Of a stretch of DNA of 5,676 nucleotides, positions 1 through 5,676 are shown piece by piece. The translations under genes were made by a program, and so were the position numbers. This DNA comes from Chitinophagaceae bacterium (lineage in GTDB: Bacteria; Bacteroidota; Bacteroidia; Chitinophagales; Chitinophagaceae), in NCBI GenBank assembly GCA_947442905.1, contig CANEWV010000127.1, positions 1 through 5,676 on the forward strand, given 5' to 3'. The first letter of the stretch is position 1. Each line of letters begins with the position of its first letter. The notes beneath the pieces were generated by a model. That model saw only the letters and a program-made list of their open reading frames with translations, searched no databases and had not been told where the DNA came from.

Positions 1-610
1 TGACCAATTGATTGAATTTGTGCGCGAAGTGAATTACTCCAGAATTCCGGTTTACAAAGAAGATTTAGACGAAGTGATAGGTATTATTCATACCAAAGAT
101 ATGGTCCCTCATTTAGATGAAAGCGCTACCTACAATTGGCATAAACTTTTGAGGCCGCCCTATTTTGTGCATGAACAAAAACCCATCGAAGATTTATTAA
201 AAGAATTTCAGTCAAAAAGAATACACTTTGCTGTTGTAGTGGATGAATTTGGTGGGACTAGTGGTATTGTTACCCTCGAAGATATTTTGGAAGAAATTAT
301 TGGTGAAATTAAAGACGAGTTTGACGAAGAAGATAGTGACTACAAAAAAATTGATGAAAACAATTATATTTTTGAAGGCCGTGTTATGATTCAGGATTTG
401 TGCAAGGTGATGGATCTTCCTACCGAAACATTTGATACGGTAAAAGGAGAGAGCGATTCACTTGCGGGTCTCGTACTTGAACTAGCAGGTGATTTTCCAA
501 AGCCTGCGGCTATTTTAACCTCTGGCGATTTCGAGTTTACAGTATTGGAAGTGTCCAAAAATAGACTTCAAAAAATAAAGGTTTGCATAAAACGTCAATA
601 CCCCATTTAA
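1..610 (+). CDS. gldE: Gliding motility-associated protein GldE, C-terminal part (CBS pair + CorC/HlyC domain), 5' truncated by window
   Basis: Only the last 202 residues are visible. The frame is open from base 2 (Asp-Gln-Leu...) to the TAA at 608-610, so the true start lies upstream and the TTG at 8 is not a start. Visible residues 1-40 are the end of a first CBS motif (YSRIPVYKEDLDEVIGII then TKD). Residues 52-105 are the second CBS motif, with the family hallmark VVDEFGGTSGIVTLEDILEE. After an acidic linker, residues 121-198 match the CorC/HlyC transporter-associated domain (FEGR, GESDSLAG, GDFP). This is the CNNM/CorC 'hemolysin C-like' architecture, whose N-terminal membrane domain would be off the window. 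The family includes magnesium/cobalt-efflux-related proteins. The GldE call rests on gldD following after 10 nt, the arrangement known in Flavobacterium, where GldE supports gliding together with GldD. Without that neighbour it would be annotated only as a CorC-family protein. No frameshift is seen. Confidence 0.88.
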   Translation, partial: DQLIEFVREVNYSRIPVYKEDLDEVIGIIHTKDMVPHLDESATYNWHKLLRPPYFVHEQKPIEDLLKEFQSKRIHFAVVVDEFGGTSGIVTLEDILEEIIGEIKDEFDEEDSDYKKIDENNYIFEGRVMIQDLCKVMDLPTETFDTVKGESDSLAGLVLELAGDFPKPAAILTSGDFEFTVLEVSKNRLQKIKVCIKRQYPI

Positions 611-620
611 TTTTTGATTT

Positions 621-1220
621 ATGCCAAGGCAAATAAAGTTATCTTTTTTATTTTTTGGGTTTGCTGCATTATTTTTTATGGGATGCAACAGTGTGTATAC
701 ACCAAAGCCTAGTGGCTATTATAAAATTAATTTTCCAGAAAAAAAATACCAGTTATTTGACGAGCCTGGATATCCGTATGCTTTTGAATATCCAGTGTAT
801 GCAAAAGTGGTTAAGGATTCTACTTTTTTTGGCGAAGCCACCGAAAATGAGTGGTGGATCAATGTTGATTTTCCGGCGTTCAATGGTCGTATTTATGTGA
901 GTTACAAAGAAATTGGCAAATATAAATTTGACTCGCTGGTTAAGCATTCTTTTTTTATGACGAGTAAGCAGTCTGCTAAAGCCTATTCTATAGATGATTC
1001 ATTGGTGAATACCCCAAATGGTGTTAGTGGCTTATTTTTTACAGTAGGAGGTGATGCGGCTACATCCAATCAGTTTTTTTTGACGGATTCAACCAAGCAT
1101 TTTTTAAGGGGTGCTCTTTATTTTGATGCCACGCCTAACGCCGATTCTTTGTCTATTGTCAATGATTTTATTAAAACGGATTTGAAGCATTTGGTAAACA
1201 CTTTTAGGTGGAAAAACTAA
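621..1220 (+). CDS. gldD: Gliding motility lipoprotein GldD
   Basis: This is a 199-residue protein with a lipoprotein signal: basic start (MPRQIK), a Phe/Leu-rich hydrophobic stretch at residues 7-20, and a lipobox ending FFMGC, so Cys22 should be the lipidated residue. No Asp follows the Cys. Right after it comes the GldD-type sequence YTPKPSGYYKINFPEKKY (26-43). Further family-like blocks are NEWWINVDFPAFNGRIYVSY (76-95) and the C-terminal FLRGALYFDATPN (161-173). In Flavobacterium johnsoniae GldD is required for gliding and is linked to the type IX secretion/motility machinery; its exact biochemical role is not settled. The ATG at 621 lies 10 nt after the gldE stop and sets the signal peptide at a normal length. 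No Shine-Dalgarno motif precedes it (TTTTTGATTT). It is probably co-transcribed with gldE. The gene alone does not prove that the host glides, because gld genes also serve secretion. Confidence 0.92.
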   Translation: MPRQIKLSFLFFGFAALFFMGCNSVYTPKPSGYYKINFPEKKYQLFDEPGYPYAFEYPVYAKVVKDSTFFGEATENEWWINVDFPAFNGRIYVSYKEIGKYKFDSLVKHSFFMTSKQSAKAYSIDDSLVNTPNGVSGLFFTVGGDAATSNQFFLTDSTKHFLRGALYFDATPNADSLSIVNDFIKTDLKHLVNTFRWKN

Positions 1221-1221
1221 T

Positions 1222-1230
1222 TATATTCGC
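1222..1230 (+). promoter_or_regulatory. Possible Bacteroidota -7 promoter element close to the DUF3109 start
   Basis: TATATTCGC matches the Bacteroidota -7 consensus TAnnTTTGY at all fixed positions except one (C for the third T). It lies between the gldD stop and the ATG at 1237, only 6 nt before that ATG. A transcript from it would have almost no leader. No TTG-type -33 element is found at the usual distance: TTG at 1191-1193 is about 28 bp away, which is too far. It could give the DUF3109-lutB pair expression separate from gldED, or be a chance match in AT-rich DNA. Confidence 0.3.
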
Positions 1231-1236
1231 ATAGCC

Positions 1237-1827
1237 ATGATTATTATAGACAACAAATTAGTTTCTGACGAGCTCCTAGAGGAGCAATTTGTATGCGATT
1301 TAAGCAAATGCAAGGGCGGTTGTTGTGAAGATGGTGACGCTGGTGCGCCTATGGAAAAATGGGAACTTGAAAAATTAAAAACCCATTACGAAGATATCAA
1401 ACCATACATGACGCCAGCGGGCATAAAAGAGGTAGAAAAGCAGGGTAAATATTTATACGACCGCGAATTTGGCTGGGTAACACCAACTATTAATGGAGGT
1501 ATTTGTGCATACGGAATCAAAGATAAAACGGGTACCATTTTGTGTGGTATTGAGCAGGCGTTCAATGACGGTAAGTTAGATTGGAAAAAGCCACTCAGTT
1601 GTCATTTGTTTCCAGTAAAAACTAAAAAGAGCAAGCGAGATCCGGATATGGAATATGTGAATTATGAACCCCGTGAAGATTTGTGCAGTGCTGCCTGCAG
1701 CCTCGGCAAAAAATTAAAAGTACCGGTGTATCAATTTTTAAAAGAATCTTTAATACGTAAATACGGTACCGAATTTTACGAAGCATTAGAAGCCACGGCG
1801 CTTCATCAAAAAAGTCAAAAAAAATAA
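1237..1827 (+). CDS. DUF3109 family cysteine-rich protein, function unknown
   Basis: This is a 196-residue soluble protein with no signal peptide or membrane segment. I recognise it as the DUF3109 family, common in Bacteroidota. It has nine cysteines (residues 20, 25, 29, 30, 90, 103, 122, 150, 154). The N-terminal cluster reads CDLSKCKGGCCED, a C-x4-C-x3-CC arrangement resembling that of YkgJ/UPF0153 cysteine-cluster proteins thought to bind metal or an Fe-S cluster. Other clear blocks are INGGICAYG (85-93), the SCHLFPVK motif (121-128) and DLCSAAC (148-154). The Cys/His set suggests a zinc or Fe-S site; that is inference, and no enzymatic motif is visible. The ATG at 1237 is 16 nt after gldD and lacks a Shine-Dalgarno motif. 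The stop is 2 nt before the lutB-like gene, so the two are almost certainly transcribed, and perhaps translated, together. A role in handling an Fe-S protein such as its neighbour is possible but unproven. Confidence 0.85.
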   Translation: MIIIDNKLVSDELLEEQFVCDLSKCKGGCCEDGDAGAPMEKWELEKLKTHYEDIKPYMTPAGIKEVEKQGKYLYDREFGWVTPTINGGICAYGIKDKTGTILCGIEQAFNDGKLDWKKPLSCHLFPVKTKKSKRDPDMEYVNYEPREDLCSAACSLGKKLKVPVYQFLKESLIRKYGTEFYEALEATALHQKSQKK

Positions 1828-1829
1828 GC

Positions 1830-3218
1830 ATGTCTGAAACAGCTGCATCATTTATTGCAAAGAGTACCATTAAGGCTGCCGATTTAGAGCACCGTCGGAA
1901 AATTAATTTTAATATTTCTAAGTACAATGCCGTTGTGCCTATTGGTAAATCACAATTTACCGACGTCAACATTACACGTGAACGTGCAAAAAATATTAAG
2001 TGGGAAGCCATTGAAAATTTAGATAAATACTTACTAGCGTTTGAGCAAAAAATTACGGCAAGAGGCGCTACCGTTATATGGGCCAATGATACTGCAGAAG
2101 CTTTAGAAGCGATAGGAAAAATTTGCAAAGAACGTAATTGCAAAACGGTGGTGAAAAGCAAGAGCATGGTTACCGAAGAAATCCATTTGAATGATTTTTT
2201 AGAAGCCTCCGGAATAGAAAGCGTAGAAACAGATTTAGGAGAATATATTCAGCAATTAGATGGCGAACCACCGTATCATATTGTAACACCAGCGATGCAC
2301 AAAAGCAAAGAAGATGTTGCTAAACTATTTGCCACTAAGCTTGGTACGAAACCCGATTTAACACCCGAAGAATTAACACAAGTTGCACGTATCAAGCTTC
2401 GTGAAAAATACACAGAAGCTCAAGTGGGTGTTACCGGTGCCAATTTTTTGATTGCCGATATAGGAGGCATCGCTATTACCGAAAATGAAGGCAACGGCCG
2501 CTTGAGTTGCGCATGGCCTAAAACACATATTGCGGTAGTAGGCATCGAAAAAATGATTCCTTCGATTCATGATCTTCCACTTTTTTGGCCACTGCTTGCC
2601 ACCTATGGAACCGGTCAAAAAGTAACCGTATACAATTCCATTTTAACGGGTCCTAAGCAAGCTGGTGAATCAGATGGTCCCGAAGAAATGTTTGTGATTT
2701 TATTGGACAACGGCCGAACCAATTTGCTCGCTAACCCAACAGCGCGCGAAGCACTTTATTGCATTAGATGTGGCGCTTGTTTAAACGCTTGTCCAGTGTA
2801 CAAGAATATTGGTGGGCACTCATACGAAACCACATACAGTGGTCCTATTGGTAAAGTCATTACACCCTATTTAAGTGGCGTTGATGATTACAAACACCTT
2901 AGTAATGCATCTTCTTTGTGTGGCAATTGCACAGAGGTTTGTCCGGTGCGCATCAATTTACATGAACTCTTATTAGATAACCGTCACGAAGCGGTATCGC
3001 AGGGCACTAGTACACTCGCAGAGCGTGTTGCCTGGAAGGCTTGGATGGTGGCAAGTTTAAATAGACCCATGATGAATATGGGCAATGGCAAAATGAAAAA
3101 CTGGGTAGTCAATAAAGTTTTTAAAGGTTGGGCCGTACACCGCTCTGAATTAGACTTTACGCCAAAAACATTCAATGAAATGTGGAAGGAAAAAACTACA
3201 TCCCGTCAGCGTCCGTAA
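1830..3218 (+). CDS. lutB: LutB-type LUD domain iron-sulfur protein (lactate utilization protein B family)
   Basis: This 462-residue cytoplasmic protein has the LutB/YkgF layout. An N-terminal LUD domain covers about residues 65-300 (VKSKSMVTEEIHLND 108-122, VGVTGANFLIADIGGI 199-214, ENEGNGRL 218-225, THIAVVGIEK 232-241). A 4Fe-4S region follows, with CIRCGACLNACP (Cys 311, 314, 317, 321) and LCGNCTEVCP (Cys 364, 367, 371). The C-terminal segment ends HRSELDFTPKTFNEMW, typical of the LutB C-terminal domain. The second motif has three cysteines rather than four, which from memory is usual in this family. In Bacillus subtilis LutABC oxidises L-lactate to pyruvate, with LutB as the Fe-S subunit. 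No lutA or lutC is present here, so a lactate role is inferred from family only. The gene starts 2 nt after DUF3109, and its last 23 bp overlap the 3' end of the opposing permease gene. Confidence 0.88.
   Translation: MSETAASFIAKSTIKAADLEHRRKINFNISKYNAVVPIGKSQFTDVNITRERAKNIKWEAIENLDKYLLAFEQKITARGATVIWANDTAEALEAIGKICKERNCKTVVKSKSMVTEEIHLNDFLEASGIESVETDLGEYIQQLDGEPPYHIVTPAMHKSKEDVAKLFATKLGTKPDLTPEELTQVARIKLREKYTEAQVGVTGANFLIADIGGIAITENEGNGRLSCAWPKTHIAVVGIEKMIPSIHDLPLFWPLLATYGTGQKVTVYNSILTGPKQAGESDGPEEMFVILLDNGRTNLLANPTAREALYCIRCGACLNACPVYKNIGGHSYETTYSGPIGKVITPYLSGVDDYKHLSNASSLCGNCTEVCPVRINLHELLLDNRHEAVSQGTSTLAERVAWKAWMVASLNRPMMNMGNGKMKNWVVNKVFKGWAVHRSELDFTPKTFNEMWKEKTTSRQRP
3196..3218. other. 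Overlap of convergent lutB and EamA permease 3' ends
   Basis: The plus-strand lutB stop (TAA, 3216-3218) lies beyond the minus-strand permease stop (TAG, complement of 3196-3198), so 23 bp code on both strands. They give the lutB tail (TTSRQRP) and the permease tail (ITDADGM). There is no spacer for a shared terminator, and no GC-rich hairpin with a T-run is visible on either side. Confidence 0.9.
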
Positions 3219-4128
3219 TAGGAATAATTTCTTGGTGTTGCTTTTTCATAGACCTATTTACTAGGTATACGCCAGTAAGTGTTACAAAGGAACCTATAAA
3301 TATGGGTAGGCTTAATTTTTCATCTTCTATAATATATGCTCCTACAATAGTAGCCACAATCGGGTTGATGTAGGCATACAGCGATGCTATGGCTGGTGGC
3401 AAATGCTTCATCGTATAAATGAATGCAGCAAATGCAACAATGGAGCTAGCTACAATTAAATAAGCAATCACCATCCAAATGGTAAATGTTATTTCTTGAA
3501 TTGGGATAGATTTACCGGAAGCCGATGCAAAAGCACCTAAAAAAAAGCAACTTAAAAACATTTGCCAACCCGTTGCATAATAGGGATTCATATTCATTTT
3601 ATTACGTGCAATAAAAATGGTGCCAAAGCTCCAGCTTAACATCGCAATAAGTGACACCACAACACCCATAAAATAGCCCACAGAGTTATGTACGGCTAGG
3701 TTTTCATAAAATACAATACCAATACCAATAATACCTAGTAGCATACCCTGAAAAGTAAGTGATGTAATTTTTGTGTTGTTGTATCTTACTTTTTCAATGA
3801 TAACAACACTGAGTGGATACAAAGCAGCAATGAGTGCTGCGAGCCCACTTGGAATTTCTTTTAAAGCATAGGTAGAAAAACCATTTGCTATTACAAATAG
3901 TAAAATAGACATCCCTAAAAGCCATTTGAATTCTTTAAAAGTTGGCAGCTTTTGCCCCTTAATTAAAAAAAATACAATTAACGATAGGCCACCTAATCCG
4001 TTTCTAATGGCCGATAACTCAAAGGCTAGCATGCCTTGTTTGATACCATACTTACTTGCTACCCAGGTAGTACCCCAAATGATACTGGTGAGGCCTAATC
4101 CCGCGTATGCTTTTTGTTTGGTGGTCAT
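3196..4128 (-). CDS. EamA/DMT superfamily permease (RhaT/YedA-like), substrate unknown
   Basis: This 310-residue, very hydrophobic inner-membrane protein has about ten predicted helices in two EamA repeats, roughly residues 8-140 and 150-291. The first repeat opens with the characteristic TSIIWGTTWVASKYGI (14-29). It includes the typical helix-3/4 region with ALKEIPSGLAALIAALYPL (88-106). The second repeat ends with YAYINPIVATIVGAYIIEDE (251-270), matching the P-x3-A-x3-G-x4-E signature of DMT exporters. A short polar tail (KKQHQE...DADGM) follows and is encoded by the DNA overlapping lutB. Members export or import amino acids, nucleosides, sugars and other small metabolites, and sequence alone does not give the substrate. 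The ATG (complement of 4126-4128) is 12 nt after the purH stop with no Shine-Dalgarno motif, so co-transcription with purH is likely. That might hint at a purine-related substrate, but chance adjacency is just as plausible. The stop is TAG. Confidence 0.9.
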   Translation of the reverse strand: MTTKQKAYAGLGLTSIIWGTTWVASKYGIKQGMLAFELSAIRNGLGGLSLIVFFLIKGQKLPTFKEFKWLLGMSILLFVIANGFSTYALKEIPSGLAALIAALYPLSVVIIEKVRYNNTKITSLTFQGMLLGIIGIGIVFYENLAVHNSVGYFMGVVVSLIAMLSWSFGTIFIARNKMNMNPYYATGWQMFLSCFFLGAFASASGKSIPIQEITFTIWMVIAYLIVASSIVAFAAFIYTMKHLPPAIASLYAYINPIVATIVGAYIIEDEKLSLPIFIGSFVTLTGVYLVNRSMKKQHQEIIPITDADGM

Positions 4129-4140
4129 CTATACTCGTTA

Positions 4141-5625
4141 TTAATGTCTAAAATGGCGAAGACCCGTCATCACCATCGCTAGTTTATGCGCTACACAATA
4201 TTCGATACTGTCTTTGTCTCTTACAGATCCGCCTGGTTGAATAAACGCTTCGATGCCTGCCTCATGTGCAATTTGCACACAATCGTTAAAAGGGAAAAAC
4301 GCATCAGATGCAAGCACGGCGCCTTTTAAATCAAAATGAAATTGATGTGCTTTTTCGATAGCATGTCTGAGGGCGTCTATGCGACTGGTTTGACCACAGC
4401 CTTTACCCACCAATTGTTTATTTTTTACAAGTGCAATGGCATTACTCTTTAAATGTTTGCATACTAGGTTGGCGAACATTAAATTTTCTTTTTCGTCTTC
4501 GGTAGTGGTTCTGCCACCTACTTCATTCCAAGTGTCAAAGTTCCCCGTATCAGGCGCTTGGGCTAATACACCGTTTAGTAAAGATTTGCTCGGTGTTTTT
4601 AAAGCAGTTGTATTGCCAGTGAGTTGTAATAAAATTCTATTCTTTTTGCTTTTTAAAATATCAAGTGCACCGGCTTCATAGTTAGGCGCAATTAAAACTT
4701 CAAAAAATATTTCATTGATGGCGTTTGCAGTAGCCGTATCAATGGTGCTATTGGTTACTAATACGCCACCAAAAGCGCTTTCGTTATCTCCGCCTAAAGC
4801 TGCGTCCCAAGCTTCTTTAACAGTGCCTCTTGCAGCAATACCACAAACATTGGTGTGCTTGATAATGGCAAAAGTAGTTTCATTAAATTCTCCAATTAGT
4901 TGCACGGCTGCGTCTACGTCTACTAAATTATTATAAGACAATTCTTTACCATTAAGTTGCGTAAAGAGTGCTTGTAAATTACCTGTAAAAGTAGCCCCCT
5001 GGTGTGGGTTTTCACCGTAACGCAGTATTTGTGTAGGTGCTGGATTAAAGTAATTGCTAATGGCAATATCATAATGCATCACCACCTCAAAAGCTTTTGC
5101 TGCAAAAGCTTTCCTTTGCTCTATAGTAGTAGTGCCGGCTTGTGCAGCAAGCATGGTTGCTAGTACTGCATAATCTTGTTTAGCAGCAATAACTACAAGG
5201 TCTCTAAAGTTTTTGGCAGCAGCTCTAATCATAGAAGGGCCACCAATATCAATTTTTTCGATAATGGCTTTTTCTTCGGTAGTTGTCGCCAGCGTTTCTT
5301 CAAAAGGATATAAATCAACGATCACTACATCAATTTCGGGAATATGGTACTCCTCCATTTCAACTAGATCTTGCGGCTCGTATCTACGACCAAGTATCCC
5401 GCCAAAAATAGCAGGGTGTAGTGTTTTAACACGGCCTCCTAAAATAGAAGGGTAGGTAGTTAAACTTTCTACCGCAACACAGGTGATGCCTAAATCTTCT
5501 AAAAATTTTTGCGTGCCACCTGTCGAGTAGATGGTTACGTTTTGAGCGACTAATTGACGTGCTAAAGGCTCTAAACCATCTTTATAAAAGACAGAAATGA
5601 GCGCTGATTTAATTTTCTTTTCCAT
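4141..5625 (-). CDS. purH: Bifunctional AICAR formyltransferase/IMP cyclohydrolase PurH
   Basis: PurH carries out the last two steps of de novo IMP synthesis in the cytoplasm: formylation of AICAR with 10-formyl-THF, then ring closure of FAICAR. The protein has 494 residues, close to the usual ~500-530. The N-terminal MGS-like cyclohydrolase domain (about 1-145) carries STGGT (34-38), GGRVKTLHP (63-71) and DIGGPSMIRAAAKN (126-139). The transformylase domain begins at about 200 with LRYGENPHQ (201-209). It includes ELSYNNLVDVDAA (228-240), the catalytic Lys-His pair in IIKHTNVCG (KH 256-257), ESAFGGVLV (282-290), GQTSRIDAL (411-419), SDAFFPF (440-446), FIQPGGSVRD (461-470) and the family C-terminus MTGLRHFRH. 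The start is the ATG at 5625 (MEKKIKSALISVFYKDGL), where PurH homologues normally begin; the frame stays open to a TTG at 5664, but the added 13 residues look unlike PurH. The gene ends in tandem TAA TAA. No Shine-Dalgarno motif precedes the ATG. Confidence 0.97.
   Translation of the reverse strand: MEKKIKSALISVFYKDGLEPLARQLVAQNVTIYSTGGTQKFLEDLGITCVAVESLTTYPSILGGRVKTLHPAIFGGILGRRYEPQDLVEMEEYHIPEIDVVIVDLYPFEETLATTTEEKAIIEKIDIGGPSMIRAAAKNFRDLVVIAAKQDYAVLATMLAAQAGTTTIEQRKAFAAKAFEVVMHYDIAISNYFNPAPTQILRYGENPHQGATFTGNLQALFTQLNGKELSYNNLVDVDAAVQLIGEFNETTFAIIKHTNVCGIAARGTVKEAWDAALGGDNESAFGGVLVTNSTIDTATANAINEIFFEVLIAPNYEAGALDILKSKKNRILLQLTGNTTALKTPSKSLLNGVLAQAPDTGNFDTWNEVGGRTTTEDEKENLMFANLVCKHLKSNAIALVKNKQLVGKGCGQTSRIDALRHAIEKAHQFHFDLKGAVLASDAFFPFNDCVQIAHEAGIEAFIQPGGSVRDKDSIEYCVAHKLAMVMTGLRHFRH
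5090..5112. repeat. 23-bp near-perfect palindrome inside purH
   Basis: AAAGCTTTTGC (5090-5100) and its exact reverse complement GCAAAAGCTTT (5102-5112) flank a single T. Each arm also contains the self-complementary AAAGCTTT. It lies within purH, where it encodes the duplicated tripeptide in KAFAAKAF (residues 172-179). The amino-acid repeat is sufficient to explain it, and no T-run follows to make it a terminator. Confidence 0.6.
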
Positions 5626-5660
5626 TGCTTGATTGGTGGACAAAAGCCCCTTGTTGAGAA

Positions 5661-5669
5661 ACAAAATGA
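5661..5669 (-). promoter_or_regulatory. Possible -7 promoter element for purH
   Basis: On the minus strand this reads TCATTTTGT, one mismatch (C for A at position 2) from the Bacteroidota -7 consensus TAnnTTTGY. It is 35 nt upstream of the chosen purH ATG, which would leave a leader of roughly 30 nt. The matching -33 region would lie beyond the window end, so the call cannot be completed. The rest of 5626-5676 holds no gene or clear hairpin. Confidence 0.25.
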
Positions 5670-5676
5670 TGCCGCA

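Noticed and set aside
8..10. TTG at 8 as the start of a 200-residue protein
   Set aside because: The frame continues upstream to the window edge and the protein would begin in the middle of a CBS motif, so this is a truncated gene.
606..617. TAATTTTTG just before gldD as a -7 promoter box
   Set aside because: The spacing within the element is off by one T and the region is a simple T-rich gap between two genes normally transcribed together.
1622..2167. 181-codon open frame on the minus strand across the DUF3109-lutB junction
   Set aside because: It is antisense to two well-recognised proteins, its translation shows no family motif, and its composition is what the opposite strand of these genes would give.
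2907..2943. Missing fourth cysteine in the second Fe-S motif of LutB as a sign of degeneration
   Set aside because: The LCGxCxxVCP form with three cysteines is, to my knowledge, the usual form in LutB/YkgF proteins, and the rest of the protein is intact.
3252..3266. Inverted repeat ACCTA/TAGGT with a 5-nt loop near the convergent gene ends, considered as a terminator
   Set aside because: The stem is only 5 bp and AT-rich, no T-run follows on either strand, and it lies inside the permease coding region.
3713..3735. Short tandem AATACC repeats
   Set aside because: It encodes a Gly/Ile-rich membrane helix of the permease (GIIGIGIVF); codon repetition explains it.
5626..5664. N-terminal extension of PurH to a TTG at 5664
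   Set aside because: The added residues do not resemble any PurH start, the codon is non-ATG, and the ATG at 5625 gives the standard N-terminus. The extension would also overlap the possible -7 box.

Overview
The window looks like ordinary chromosomal DNA from a member of the Bacteroidota. The evidence is the adjacent gliding-motility pair gldE-gldD (a lineage marker of that phylum), an AT-leaning composition, start codons with no Shine-Dalgarno sequence in front of them, one upstream element resembling the Bacteroidota -7 promoter box (TAnnTTTGY), and a PurH with features I associate with that phylum (for example GQTSRIDAL). I cannot place it to genus.

Plus strand, 1-3218: four closely packed genes in one direction with gaps of 10, 16 and 2 nt. 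They are the 3' part of gldE (CBS-pair plus CorC/HlyC-type transporter-associated domain, cut by the window start), gldD (lipoprotein needed for gliding/type IX secretion), a cysteine-rich DUF3109-family protein of unknown function, and a LutB-type iron-sulfur LUD protein. The first two are the known gld unit. The last two form a tight pair of Cys-rich, probably metal- or Fe-S-binding proteins that may have their own weak promoter at about 1222.

Minus strand, 5625-3196: purH (bifunctional AICAR transformylase/IMP cyclohydrolase) is followed after 12 nt by an EamA/DMT-type ten-helix permease, probably on the same transcript. The permease gene runs into the lutB gene from the opposite side, and the two 3' ends overlap by 23 bp. 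The 51 bp upstream of purH (5626-5676) hold a possible -7 box but no gene.

There is no intergenic stretch over 300 bases, and I see no RNA gene, mobile element, CRISPR array or convincing intrinsic terminator. I found no clear sign of an undescribed system. The points most worth following are the DUF3109-LutB coupling, the absence of lutA/lutC beside lutB, and the overlapping convergent gene ends.
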